DNA of 64,000 nt from Sciurus carolinensis (lineage: Eukaryota; Chordata; Mammalia; Rodentia; Sciuridae). The translations under genes were made by a program, and so were the position numbers. The stretch lies in the NCBI RefSeq assembly GCF_902686445.1, contig NC_062232.1, positions 11,515,105 to 11,579,104 of the forward strand, in the 5' to 3' direction. Positions within the stretch are counted from its first letter, which is position 1, and the number at the start of each line of letters is the position of its first letter. The notes under the pieces were generated by a model, which was not told the origin of the DNA, ran no database searches, and worked only from the letters and a program-made list of their open reading frames with translations. Below are positions 11,755 through 22,573 of this stretch, in pieces.

Positions 11755-11850
11755 TAAAATGAAACATAGGTATACTCTATGACCCACAGTCCCACTCCTG
11801 AGTAAATATCCAAAAAATGGAAAATATACATACAAGAATGTTCATAGCAG
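11755..11850 (+). mobile_element. Old L1 3' fragment
   Basis: 'tatgacccacagtcccactc' and 'caagaatgttcatagcagc' match the conserved coding strand of old mammalian L1 near the end of ORF2. Confidence 0.6.
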
Positions 11851-11925
11851 CTTAGCTACCTGCTGTGCATATGCTTGACACATAATTAGTTCTCAGTAAA
11901 CTTAGGAAATTGGATCAGACATATC

Positions 11926-12031
11926 TTTTTTTTGTTGTTGTTTTTTTTTTTTTTTGCAGTGCTGGGGATTGAACCCAGGGCCTTATGCTTGACTGGCAAG
12001 CACTCTACCAACTAAGCTATATCCCCAGCCC
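11926..12031 (-). mobile_element. ID SINE with target-site duplication
   Basis: Reverse ID core 'gtgctggggattgaacccag...aagctatatccccagcccc' after a T-rich tail. Imperfect flanking repeat 'cagacatatctttt' / 'cagatatatcttta'. Confidence 0.92.
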
Positions 12032-12301
12032 CAGATATATCTTTATATTCCACATGTTGGCTGGCTTCACAGGTCAAGTTGCACATATTAGTTATGTCAT
12101 CAGTTCAGATTTCTAGCATATACTATAGATTATTAAATGCTTGAAGCAAACCCGTTTTATTAATAATTTCCATTTTAATCTATTATTACTTTAATAAAAC
12201 ATCAGATTGTGGTCTTTAGGAATAATTTATTCAAGATTAAGATAACTATGCAGAAGGTCCCATTAATAAAGAAAGCATGGTGTTATTAGAAAATAAATTT
12301 T

Positions 12302-12520
12302 TAGCCAGGTGTGGTGGCACATGCCTGTACTCCCAGTGGCTCAGGAGGCTAAGACAGGAGGATTGAGAGTTCAAAGCCAGCCTCAGCAAAAGTGAGGTGC
12401 TAAGCAACTCAGTGAGACCCTATCTCTAAATAAAATACAAAATAGGGCTAGGGATGTGATTCAGTGGTTGAGTGCCCCTGAGTTCAATCCCTGGTACCCC
12501 CTCAAAAAGAAAAGAAAATT
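12302..12520 (+). mobile_element. B1-dID dimeric SINE
   Basis: B1 half 'gtggtggcacatgcctgtac' followed by ID half 'ggatgtgattcagtggttga', ending in an A-rich tail. This is the 7SL/tRNA dimer typical of sciurid-type rodents. Confidence 0.92.
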
Positions 12521-12639
12521 TTAAATGAACATGCTGGTGCCCTACCTCCTGCTTTATCTTCCAGAGCTAGTCTGATACTATGTCTCACTTTAAAAGCATT
12601 TTCTTGGAAGAGGCTTGGTTTTGGTCATCCCTAAAATCT

Positions 12640-12830
12640 GGTAGTTGTGAAAATCAAAGTCAATGATAAATAACAGAGCTGTCCAATGGAACTTTCTGTG
12701 ATCAAGGAAATATTCTATATTTATGCTGCCCATTTTGGCAACCACTTGACCTAGGTAGCTACTGAGCACTTGAAAAACCAGATGATAACAAAGTGTGCCA
12801 AACAGAGCCAAATAAATCCTAATACTTAAT
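12640..12830. mobile_element. hAT-Charlie-type DNA transposon fossil
   Basis: Contains 'gagctgtccaatggaacttt' and later 'tactgagcacttgaaaaacc', the paired motifs of an old mammalian hAT MITE. Related pieces lie near 13.7, 44.7 and 61.0 kb. Family name uncertain. Confidence 0.5.
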
Positions 12831-13690
12831 GCAACTTGAACAAGCAGAAGACAAATCTAAAATTAAAAGGTCCCAAGTATTTCTGAAAGTTTATCCTCAG
12901 TCATTTTAGATGATCTAGTAGTTTCTTTCCAAACTCATAAAACAGTCACAGTCCCAAAGTTCAAGGCTGAGCCTGTCTGCAGATTTAGAGAAACAGCAAT
13001 TCCTTTAAGCCAAAGACTTAAACAACAGAAAACTGTTCATCTGTTTTAAAGTTTCAAGGCTACATACCTGTTGACAGAGTTCAGCAGAAATAGCAGACAC
13101 CAGACAAAAGAGGCCACAACATTCTTTCAAAGTGGAGAACACAAGGCAAACAGAGAGGAATAAAAAGGAAAAAGTTCATCCTCCACTTAAAGCTGCCTTA
13201 GCCATTCTGTGGTCTGGATTAGAACATCAGAAGAACAAGTGAAACACCATCTGAAAGGCTTAATGATTAACACACATCATTGGACTAATACTTGCATTGG
13301 AGCAGCCCATCTCCTATCAGTTACTCGTAGAAATCTACAGATGAGTTGTTTTTCCAAACTCTACCTCAGAAGAATGTTTCCTCTGCTGACAAAATGGGGA
13401 TCTGCCCCCCACACCTTCTGCAGCCTCCTGGTTAAGTGCACAATGGAAAGAATGGAGTCCTCTCTGGAGGTTTTCCTTGGCATAAACTTTCCACCTTTTT
13501 AGGGCTAAACTACCTGGTTCATAGATAGACTTTTTGAATTTGGGAAGCAAATATCACTCCTTTCTATCTCTGGAGAACAAAGGATGCACTTCCATGAGTG
13601 TCCTCACCTGATTCTCACCTTGGCAGGTAAACATCCGAGCTCAGCTTCCACTTCAAACATAGGGGATGGTTTTGTTTAGCCCTAGGGTCT
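12831..13690. other. Intergenic DNA, nothing recognised
   Basis: Unique-looking sequence. A 97-codon ORF at 13209 has no recognisable feature. Confidence 0.45.
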
Positions 13691-13699
13691 GACCATTAT

Positions 13700-14010
13700 G
13701 GAAAATCCAAGTTAATGATATGGAGTGGTGCTGCCCAATGGAACATTCTGCTCCTCTGTTTTGCTTTTGTGATACTGGGGATGGAACCCAGGCCTCCTGC
13801 GTGCTAGGCAAATGCTCTACCACTGAGCTGCATCCTAGCCCTAAATGGGACATTCTGTGATATTGGAAATGCTCTGTGCCTGTGCTACTCAGCATGTAGC
13901 CTCTAGACATAGGTGGCTATAGAGCACTTGAAATGGGGCTAGTGCTGCTGAGAAACCAAACTTTTTGTTTCTATCACTTAATTCAGTTTAGCCACAGTGG
14001 CTAGTGACTG
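13700..14010. mobile_element. hAT-Charlie-type fossil interrupted by an ID SINE
   Basis: 'gtgctgcccaatggaacatt' on the left and 'ggctatagagcacttgaaat' on the right belong to one old hAT MITE, split by the SINE at 13751-13842. Confidence 0.55.
13751..13842 (-). mobile_element. ID SINE nested in hAT fossil
   Basis: Reverse ID core 'gatactggggatggaaccca...accactgagctgcatccta'. Flanked by the near-identical repeats 'aatggaacattct' and 'aatgggacattct', which mark its target-site duplication inside the older transposon. Confidence 0.9.
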
Positions 14011-14263
14011 CACTGGTCAGAATAGCTATAAAACAGTGACTGAGAGCTACCTACCATGAACTAGGTCCACTGGATTATTCTGCTAATCCTCAAAACAACA
14101 CCTCAGTTGTTGTAATCACCTGACCTCTGAGAGAACCGAGGATCCTGGTCTGAGCATTAAGATAATGAGATGACCCATTCCTGTTATCTCACCCTACCTG
14201 AGGAAGCTTTTTCTCATCTTCTCCTTTGGCTACAAGGACAAAGTAAGGAAAAGTTGTACAACA

Positions 14264-14449
14264 TGGCTTGGGAGGCTAAAGCAGGAGGATAACAAGTTCT
14301 AAGCCAGTCTCAGCAACTTAGCGAGGCCTAAGCAATTTAGTGAGACCCTATATCTAAATAAAATATAAAAAGGGGCCATGGATGGTGTTCAGTGATTAAG
14401 TGCCCCTGGGTTGATTTCCTAGTGCAAATAAATAAATAAATAAATAAAA
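14264..14449 (+). mobile_element. 5'-truncated B1-dID SINE
   Basis: Starts inside the B1 half ('cttgggaggctaaagcagga'), runs through a worn ID half and ends in (AAAT)n. Confidence 0.85.
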
Positions 14450-14966
14450 GCTCTACCACAGAGAGAGGCCACCCAGAATCAGCCCAGCCAGTCTGGCAAT
14501 TTCACTATGAGATATAATGGAAATTTCCTAGAACTCACTTAACTACCCGCCCCAACCCCCCTAAAAATGTCAGGCTGAATGAAATTACCTGGGGGAGGAA
14601 AAGTCAATACATACAGAGATAGAGATTGTAACAAAGTATTTTATTTGCATCAAGGAAGAAAGTCATGTTAGAGACACAGAAATGTGATTCAGCAATATTT
14701 CAGCCACACTTAGAAAAAGCATCACATCTCATTTGCTTTCACTGGGCCACGTACATGACTAGGATCAAAGACAACAAAATACTAAGGTTTAGTGTAATTC
14801 ATTTAAGAAGAGAAGAAAATCTCTTCTCCTTTGAGTTATGATTTTTCAGTTCATTATCTCATTTGTTTTGAAATATCAAGAGAAATTCTTTCTAGGAAAT
14901 ACAGAGAAACAAAAAGAAGAAAGTTGAAAACACTAACTCTACCAGCATCAATGACCAAGGTTAATG
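14450..14966. other. Intergenic DNA, nothing recognised
   Basis: Unique-looking sequence up to the target-site duplication of the solo LTR. Confidence 0.4.
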
Positions 14967-14971
14967 TTGTC

Positions 14972-15396
14972 TGCAAGATCAGACTGGGGTAACCTGATCA
15001 GACGATGGTAACCGGAGGACAGGCCAGATGTGAATCAAAAAGAAAAACTACCTCTACTTCATGTATAAACAGAGAAACAAGTTGTACCCCATTTGTCTAC
15101 AGTAAAAAATTAAATAAAAAAAAAAAAAGAAAAACTATTGGGACGGCTCTCTGGCGAGGTTCCAGGGTCCACCAGGGTGCTGGGCCAGAGAAGTCGCAAG
15201 TGGCCCCCATAGGGCGCTGTTTTTATAACCCAGGTGGGGAAGGGGAAGCTTGAGGACTCCTGGGATTGGCTGGGGTTGTTTGTCAGCGCCTGATTGGTTG
15301 CTTCTTCAGGCATGCGCAGGCTACACTGTTTTTTCTACGCATGCGCAAGGTGCTTGATGCCCTGCCCACATTCAGTCGCCTTCAACCACCTTAACA
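14972..15396 (-). mobile_element. Probable solo LTR with TATA and CCAAT boxes
   Basis: On the - strand this element starts TGTTAAGG and ends CTTGCA, and is flanked by the 5-bp direct repeat TTGTC (14967-14971 and 15397-15401). Reading along the - strand there are two NRF1-like GCATGCGCA sites (15339-15348, 15310-15318), two CCAAT boxes (15293-15297, 15265-15269) and a TATAAAA box (15221-15229). This is the order expected of LTR U3. An L1 stub (15051-15127) has landed in the 3' part, so the original LTR was about 340 bp. No retroviral coding sequence is next to it. The ERV class is not determined; a 5-bp duplication is seen in ERVL and some ERV1 elements. Confidence 0.7.
15051..15127 (+). mobile_element. 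Very short L1 3' end with target-site duplication
   Basis: Holds only the last part of the L1 3' untranslated region ('gttgtaccccatttgtctac') and its A tail. The same end occurs near 59.1 kb and, reversed, near 21.9 kb. The 10-bp repeat 'agaaaaacta' flanks it on both sides (15041-15050 and 15128-15137). It is a severely 5'-truncated insertion into the LTR. Confidence 0.85.
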
Positions 15397-15473
15397 TTGT
15401 CTAAATTCTTGGAATCTATATTTTTAGCCTGTGCTTTCCTTTGTATGTATGTGTATAAATGCAGATACAGTTC

Positions 15474-15656
15474 TTTTTTATTTTTGGGGAGTACTGAAGA
15501 TTGATCCTGGGCATATTACCACTGAGCTAAATTCTCAGCCCTTCTTTATTTTGAGCCAGGGTCTCCCTAAATGGCAAAGATTGACTGACCTTGCGATCTT
15601 CCTCCCTTAGTCTCCCAAGATGCTGGGGTTATAGGCATGCACCACCTTACCCAACT
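15474..15656 (-). mobile_element. B1-dID SINE
   Basis: Reverse dimer: 'agtactgaagattgatcctg' then 'gggttataggcatgcaccac'. Diverged copy. Confidence 0.85.
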
Positions 15657-16856
15657 ATAGGTACATTTTTTCTTAAAAACAAAACTGGGATCATACTATT
15701 ATACAGTTTTGTCATCTTCTTTCTTGAACGTAATGGTGTATTTTGGATGGATTTCCAAATCATTAAGTATTCTTCCATAATATAGTTTTGAATGACTGTC
15801 TAATATTGCGTTCATTTACAGATCTCTCAAATTTTTAAAATCTAATTTGTTATTTTCTTTTTTCATTAAAATAAAGTGCTATTTTAAATATTTTGTAACC
15901 GAACTATTTTTTCACATGTCTATTAATATTTTGATATAAATTTTAACTTGGGGGTCCAATGACATGCAAAAATATAAGCTTTTAATACATGACCATTTTT
16001 TCAGAAGGGTTATGTCAGTGTGCATATTTTTTGCATTATATGAGTGTCCCTGTTCCAGTAAGCTTCACTGGTCCTCAAAACTCATATTTTGGCAAAACAA
16101 AGGGTACAGAAGTATACAAAACTGGGGCGGATTTGCAATTCTATGTTACATACCAAAACTGAACATTTTTATATGTTGAATGGTCATGTGTATCTCCTTC
16201 TTTATAAATTGTATGTTTTATCATTTGCCTTTTTTTTCTGCTGAAGTATTGTTCTCAATTTTTTTTGCATGAATTTGTGTGTGCACACAATTTGCTGGTG
16301 TTATTAGTTCACTTTTCAATTTGATTTGTGATCCTTCTCTTGCATATTCCCAGAAGGTAACCCTGTATTTCATGTCATCTACACATACTTCTAAGTTTCT
16401 CTCCTGGTTTCCAACAGTAATACCTAATACTTGGTGTTCTCATTGTATTGTAGTGGAACTGAAAGAACAGGGTGGGGTCTTCTTCTATCCTAATTGGAGT
16501 GTTTCTCCTTCACAGAATCTGGTGAGTCACTGTTAAATCATGATGTGTCTTGTGATTAAAATATCCTTTTATCCCTAGTTCACTAAAATTCTTTTTATCA
16601 ATAATTTAAATTTAACTATCTTTTCAGCATCTGTTAGTATGATCATTGGGTTTTAGCATTTAGTGCATTGTATTAATAAATTTCTTTTCATTGTTTGAAC
16701 CCTTAGATAAACTACTTATTTTGATTTTTTTAAAAAATTATTTTGATTGTTTTTAACATACTAGTGGACTTATTTTGCTACTCCCCCGACCCAGGATTTT
16801 TTAGATGGGTTTCATAAAAAGAATGGAATGTAGGTTTCCTTTTTATGTGCTTATTC

Positions 16857-17071
16857 TTTTGGGGGGTGGGGGGGCAGGTACTGGGGATTGATCCCAAGGG
16901 CATTCCACCATTGAGCCACATCCTCAACCTTATTTTGTATTTTGTTTAGAGACAGAGTCTCACTGAGTTGTTTAGTGCCTTGCTTTTGCTGAGGCTGGCT
17001 TTGAACACATGATCCTCCTGCCTCAGCCTCCTGAGCTGCTGGGATTACAAGCGTGCACCATCTTATGTGCT
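16857..17071 (-). mobile_element. B1-dID SINE
   Basis: 'ggtactggggattgatccca' to 'tgggattacaagcgtgcacc', reverse orientation, inside the old L1. Confidence 0.92.
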
Positions 17072-17492
17072 CACTCTTGAACTTTTTTGTTATTATATTA
17101 TCACCTGGAATATAGTACAGGAATATTTCCAGCATTTTCTTCTTAGAAATACCTTAAAAAGCATAAGAAATGAAAACTCTTAGGTAAGTCATTTGCACCA
17201 AGCATATTTGGGGTGAGTTCTCTGAAAACTTTCCTTTTCTTCTATTGTCATTTATATTTCATACTTCTTTCGAAATGTATTTAGACTCTTTACAATTTCT
17301 GAGAAAATAATTTAATTCATTCAGAGTTCCCAGTATTCTCATGATCATTATAGAATATTTCCCATAAAATACCTGTATTTATTACTATGTCCTCTTTATA
17401 TTTACTACTGAATATGTTAATTTTTTCATTTTCCATTAGACTTGCCAGAACGTTTGCTGCTTTTTGTTATTGTCTTCTTTTTTGTGTTTTAA

Positions 17493-18187
17493 AATCTCCA
17501 TACTGCTTTCCAGAGTGGTTGCAACAATCCGCAGTCCCACGGCAATGTATGAGTGTGCCTTTTCCCCACATCCTCACCAACATTTATTGTTACTTGTATT
17601 CTTGATAATGCCCTTCTGACTGGAGTGAGATGAAATCTCAGTGTAGTTTTAATTTGCATTTCTCTAATTGCTAGTGATGTTGAACATTTTTCATATATTT
17701 TTTGACTGTTTGTATTTCTTCTTCTGTGAAGTGCCTGTTCAGTTCCTTTGCCCATTTATTGATTGGGTTGGCTTTTTTTTTTTTTTTTTTTTTGTGGTGC
17801 TGGGGATTGAACTCAGGGCCTTGTGCTTGCAAGGCAAGCGCTCTACCAACTGAACTACATCCCCAGCCCCTGGGTTGGTTTTTTGGTGTTAAGTTTTTTG
17901 AGTTTTTTGTATATCCTGGAGATTATGCACTATCTGAGGTGCAGGTGGTAAAGATTTTCTCCCATTCTGTAGTCTCTCTCTTTACGTTATTGATTGTGTC
18001 CTTTGCTGTGAAGAAGCTTTTTAGTTTGATAAAATCCCATTTATTAATTCTTGATTTTACTTCTTATGTTTTAGGTGTCCTGTTGAGGAATTTGGTTTTT
18101 AAGCTGACATGATGGAGAGTTGGTACTTTTTTTTCCTAGTAGGCTCAGGGTCTCTGGTCTAATGCCTAGGTCCTTGATCCACTTTGA
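17493..18187 (-). mobile_element. Younger L1 internal fragment nested in the old L1
   Basis: Close match to the L1 piece at 1-869, covering 'aatctccatactgctttcc' to 'ccttgatccactttga'. It lacks the L1 3' untranslated region and poly(A) that the copy at 21.8 kb keeps, so both ends are internal. An ID SINE splits it at 17777-17870. Confidence 0.85.
17777..17870 (-). mobile_element. ID SINE nested in L1
   Basis: Reverse ID core after a long T run. Near-perfect duplication 'tgggttggcttttt' / 'tgggttggtttttt' surrounds it. Its core is close to the other intact IDs, so it is comparatively young. Confidence 0.93.
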
Positions 18188-18480
18188 TAAACTCATTTAT
18201 TTTTAGTCTAAGTTAATAAAGAAAATATTTGTGACTATGAATTTTCCTCTGAGTACTGCTCTGACCACATGGCATAAAAGTACAGCTACAATGATCTCAC
18301 AAGTATTAATTTTCAAAATAGTCTATAATAATCATTTTTATTTTTCTATGATCCAAAATTTATTTAGAAAAGTGTTCTCTAAATTTTTAGTCCTTTTCAG
18401 ATTTAACTACAAATATATACATGTATATATCATATTTTAAATACTATTCTTATTAATCTCAAGCATTTTAATCTCAGAAT

Positions 18481-18970
18481 TTTTAAGAGGAACTCTTAGA
18501 GTTTACCTTTTAATCTTCAAATATATTTAATAAAGAACTTCAAATAAGCATCTGTCAATATTCTTTTTAAAGGAATTATGAATGAATACTGGATTGTTAG
18601 AGTAAATTTTTTAACAGCAAAAGCGTTATCTATGACTTCATATTATTTTAAAGAAGATATATCCAAAGGGTATGAAATGGAAATTTAAAGTAATAAAAGT
18701 TTTATATCAGGATAAAGCAAACTCCTACCCATGTGCCAATGTGATCATATATTTAGATTTAATAGCAAGAAAAGAAATTGTCAAATCAGTGGCCCACGCT
18801 GGCATGATTCAAAATACTAATTTTATAGGTCCTGTTAGGTGGATAGAAAGACAAAAGCTCAGATGACAAATATGAGATGCTGCTGATAACTTGATTTCAA
18901 ATATGAAGATGACACAAATTGTCACATGGAAGGTACTAAAATCAAATTCATTTTCAAGTAGCTTGATGGA
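18481..18970. other. Intergenic AT-rich DNA
   Basis: Nothing recognised; may continue the old L1. Confidence 0.35.
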
Positions 18971-19055
18971 GGAGTGAGGGTGTAGCTCAGTGTAGAACAC
19001 ATGCTGGGCATGCATGAAGCCCTGGGTTCAATCCCCAGTACACACACACACACAA
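18971..19055 (+). mobile_element. ID SINE with target-site duplication
   Basis: 'gtgagggtgtagctcagtgt' core with a CACACACA tail. Flanked by the repeat 'gcttgatgga'. Confidence 0.9.
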
Positions 19056-19919
19056 TGCTTGATGGAAGTCTCAGTAAATAGATGGAAACAACTAGATAGC
19101 TACGTTCTCAACAATTGTCTTAATTTTCTTACACTTTTCAAAACCTTGCACAAATTCAATGTTTGTTTTGATGTACAAAAAGTATAAACTTCAGAGGATT
19201 CATGTGTGTGTATCTTGCTTCATAAACTCAATTGAGCAAGTTCACATACAAGGGCTTAATAACTTATTAGTTATGATGATAATGATAAGCAACAAAGCAG
19301 TTTCAATCATTGTATGATACTATTTGCTTCCAAATGTTGAGTTTACATTGCATGAATAAAAAGTTTAGATTACCATTGCCATGAGCAACACAAAAGGGCA
19401 CCCAGTTTCCTGAGACAGGAAAAAGAAATTGATTTATCTGTTGTTTTATATTCCACTACACTATTGCAAAGCAGTTTCTAGGTACATAACTATTGATCTA
19501 CTGCTCTGGGGTAAATAAAATATGAGATCACATGAAATAAAAACATGGGTATTGTTCTTTTGACTCATGTAAGATGCCTTTTAAAGTTCACAGAGTTAAA
19601 ACCATGTGGGGATATGTAGGCTCCATCTACCTACAATAAAACAAGAGGCAGAAGGGCTGCTGTACTTTTAAAATTTGACCCTGATTTTACTGTTTCATTG
19701 TCACAAACAGGAATTTATTATACGTAAAGCATCTACAGCTAGTACAGTAAACCATTAAAACCATTTCAAATGTGGTATTACTCCATTAATTTTTATGGAG
19801 TTTTGGGAAATGTATCTGGCTGTTACACAGTAAAAGAAATCAAATAAAACTTTTAATCACTGAATATGAAAACCTTTTATAGGATTGGAAATCTTATACT
19901 TTCAAAACTAGCATCTAAT
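19056..19919. other. Intergenic DNA, nothing recognised
   Basis: AT-rich, no ORF or repeat of note. Confidence 0.4.
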
Positions 19920-20006
19920 TTTTTTTTTTCTTATGGCACTAGGGACTGAACCCAGGGGCTTATGAATGCTGGGCAAGCACTCTACCATTGAGCTATAACC
20001 CCAGTC
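19920..20006 (-). mobile_element. ID SINE
   Basis: T tail then 'ggcactagggactgaaccca...attgagctataaccccagt'. Flanks 'agcatctaatt' / 'aacatctaaatt' look like a worn duplication. Confidence 0.9.
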
Positions 20007-20089
20007 AACATCTAAATTACTTAGTACCATTTGGAAACTCTCTAGATTAGGAATTGTAGGGTTTTTTTTTTAATCAAAAGTGATTTGTT

Positions 20090-20176
20090 GGGCTGGGGAG
20101 ATAGCTCAGTCAGTAGAGTGCTTGCCTTGCAAGCACAAGGCCCTGGGTTCAGTCCCTAGCACCACAAAAAAAAAAA
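20090..20176 (+). mobile_element. ID SINE, close to consensus
   Basis: Core 'gggctggggagatagctcag' with an intact tRNA-like A box (tagctcagtcagtagagtg) and B box (gttcagtcc), then A13. The perfect duplication 'aagtgatttgtt' lies on both sides, indicating a young insertion. Confidence 0.95.
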
Positions 20177-20387
20177 AAGTGATTTGTTATAGTTTAATTG
20201 AAATGATATCGGTATGTACAGAATAAACAACTTCAAAAGGTTTATAAAAATTATCCCAATATTTTACGAATAAGCAAGAGGTAACAAAATGACTCTACTA
20301 TCTTTAAGCTATCATCCATATGTTAAGATACAAGTTTTAATATAAATTTTGTACTTAGATTTTACCCCCTTTACCTATCCCCCCATT

Positions 20388-20592
20388 TTCTTTTTCTGTA
20401 CCAGGGATTAAACCCAGCGGCTTTACCACTGAGCCACATCCCCATCCCTTTTTAAAATTTTTTATTTTGAGACAAGGTCTTGCTAAGTTGCTCAGGGCTT
20501 CACTAAGTTGTTAAGGCTGGCCTCAAACTTGTGATCCTCTTGCCTCAGCCCCGAGTTACTAGGATTACAGGTGTGCACCCCTGTGCTCAGCA
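20388..20592 (-). mobile_element. B1-dID SINE
   Basis: 'gtaccagggattaaacccag' to 'taggattacaggtgtgcacc', reverse dimer. Confidence 0.92.
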
Positions 20593-21285
20593 AAATATCC
20601 TTTTCTTAAGTAAACATTTCACTGTTAGTTTTTCACTGCTCCTTTATGAGTCTACATGTTTGCAGTACTTTCCTCGTAGAAGCAATGGGTTGATTCCCAC
20701 AAATATTGCTTGAGGAGGCAACCACCTCTCCCCTCCTTTTGTCCCCACCAAGGTCTTGCCAGCCCTCACTTTCCATGACATCTTCCAGTTTATTACAAGG
20801 GGGCTGTTTGAAAACTCTTTTAACTAATGTACCTGGCCATTATCATATTACCATGCAGTCCATACACCATTTTGCACTAACATCTAATATTTAGTCCTTG
20901 CATGTGATAAGTGCTCAAAGATTTTTTATAATATTGGGAAATTACAGATTTCTGATGGAAAAAAATGGAGTTTGTGTGACTTTAAATGTATCACATGGTT
21001 CCCAAAGATTTAATTGGAAAATAAGAATAATTGGTAACAGGATCAAGAAAAGTCTTGCTTAGGAGATGGGGGTCTTAATAATCACTATTTTAAATAAGAT
21101 TGGAACAATAGCAACATTACTTAAATTTATTAACAGCTACGTGACATATACTCTAAGTGTGGGCATGTATTGGCTATGTAAGAGCTGTTACAGTAACTTC
21201 AAGGGTCAGTAACATCCAGGAACAGGGTTGCTCGTCTTGACTTCATCCAAGTGAGATGAAAACTAGCTCTTCTTGCAAAATCTCC
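20593..21285. other. Intergenic DNA, nothing recognised
   Basis: Short ORFs only; no supported feature. Confidence 0.4.
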
Positions 21286-21425
21286 CTTAGTATTACTTTA
21301 CCTGTAGTATGGATCTAATGATAGTAGCCACCTCTTAAGATTTTGTGAGCATCAAATAATATCTGTATGTTATGCATATATATTTCCTGGCACATAATAG
21401 GCATTCAATAAAAGCTAAGTATAAC
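21286..21425 (+). mobile_element. MIR SINE fragment
   Basis: 'ctggcacataataggcattc' followed by 'aataaaagctaag' matches the MIR 3' end. An upstream splice-like stretch 'attttgtgagcatcaaataa' fits the MIR core tail. Confidence 0.65.
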
Positions 21426-21788
21426 AATATTAGCAATAAATTATATAACATGTTCATAGTTTGAGGGGAAAAGATGAAAATAGAAGTTTGTTTTGGGTTG
21501 TTTCCTCTCTTTTATTTCCCCCAGCTTCTTCAATTTCAATCTCTTCAGTACATGTAGGAAGCTATTCATAATACAAGCACTACTTTAATATATGGGGGAG
21601 GGGAGCCCAGAATTACAAAGAACGGTAAATACAGTCTTCTTATTTAAACTGTCACAATGAAGCTTGACTTGTTCATCATATCCTTAAGTTTATACCATTT
21701 TAGGTTTCACTCCAAGACCAAAAGACTCACACTGATCCTTCGTGATTAAGTATCTGGTGTACTTACTGGGCACTTTACACAAGTTAAT

Positions 21789-22573
21789 TGAATTTGATCT
21801 TTTTTTTTTTGTATTTTCTTTCTTTTTTATTTTATTTTATTTTTTATTTTTACAGACTGAATTTTGATTCATTGTACACAAATGGGGTGCAACTTTTCAT
21901 TTCTATGGTTGTACACAATGTCGATTCACACCATTCATGTAATCATGCATATACATAGGGTAATGATATCTGTGTCATTTCACTGTCTTTCCTTCCCCCA
22001 CCCTCTCCTGCTCCATTTCCCTCTACACCTTCCAAAGTTCCTCCATTCTTCTCTTATCCCCCTGCCACCCCTCCCATTATGTATCATCATCCACTTATCA
22101 GAGAAAACATTTGACCTTTTTTGGGGGGGGATTGACTTATTTTACTTAGCATGATATTCTCCAATTCCATCCATTTACCCTCAAATGCCATAATTTTATT
22201 CTTCTCTATGGCTGAATAATATTCCATTGTGTATATATACCACAGTTTCTTTATCCATTCATCTATTGAAGGACATCTAGGTTGGTTCCACAATCTGGCT
22301 ATTGTGAACTGAGCTGCTATAAACATTGATGTGGCTGCCTTACTGTAGTGTGCTGATTTTAGGTCCTTTGGGTATAAACTGAGGAGTGGGATAACTGGGT
22401 CAAAAGGTGGGTCCATTCTAAGCTCTGAGGACTCTCCATACTGCTTTCTAGAGTGTTTGCACCAATTTCAATCCCACCAGCAATGTATGAGTGTGCCTTT
22501 TCTCCTACATCCTCACTGACATTTATTATTGCTTGTGTTCTTGATAATGGCCATTCTAACTGAATTTGATCTT
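21789..22573 (-). mobile_element. 5'-truncated L1 with 3' UTR, poly(A) and target-site duplication
   Basis: A clean retroposition event in - orientation. The 13-bp repeat 'tgaatttgatctt' lies at 21789-21801 and 22561-22573. A T-rich tail follows at the left, then the L1 3' untranslated region with a C-rich stretch (G-rich on the L1 strand). The C-terminal end of ORF2 follows at about 22087-22416, where the - strand reads PFDPVIPLLSLYPKD, WNQPRCPSIDEWIKK and WYIYTMEYYSAIEKNK, which are conserved L1 ORF2p motifs. It stops inside ORF2 and so is dead, but that part of the frame is still open. Confidence 0.95.

Larger units (their letters stand above)
15657..18480 (-). mobile_element. Old L1 (L1M-type) remnant, split by younger insertions
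   Basis: Antisense ORF2-like stretches recur in the expected order: 'tttcagcatctgttagtatg' (16625), 'ttccattagacttgccagaa' (17430) and 'tttgtgactatgaattttcc' (18228). It is heavily diverged. A B1-dID SINE and a younger L1 piece interrupt it. Borders are approximate. Confidence 0.6.

Noticed and set aside
20090..20176. Possible tRNA gene (A and B boxes, tRNA-like start)
   Set aside because: It has an A tail and a target-site duplication and matches dozens of ID SINEs in the window; no tRNA cloverleaf is kept.
22087..22416. 109-codon - strand ORF with protein-like composition
   Set aside because: Not a host gene: it is the C-terminal end of L1 ORF2 inside the insertion at 21789-22573.
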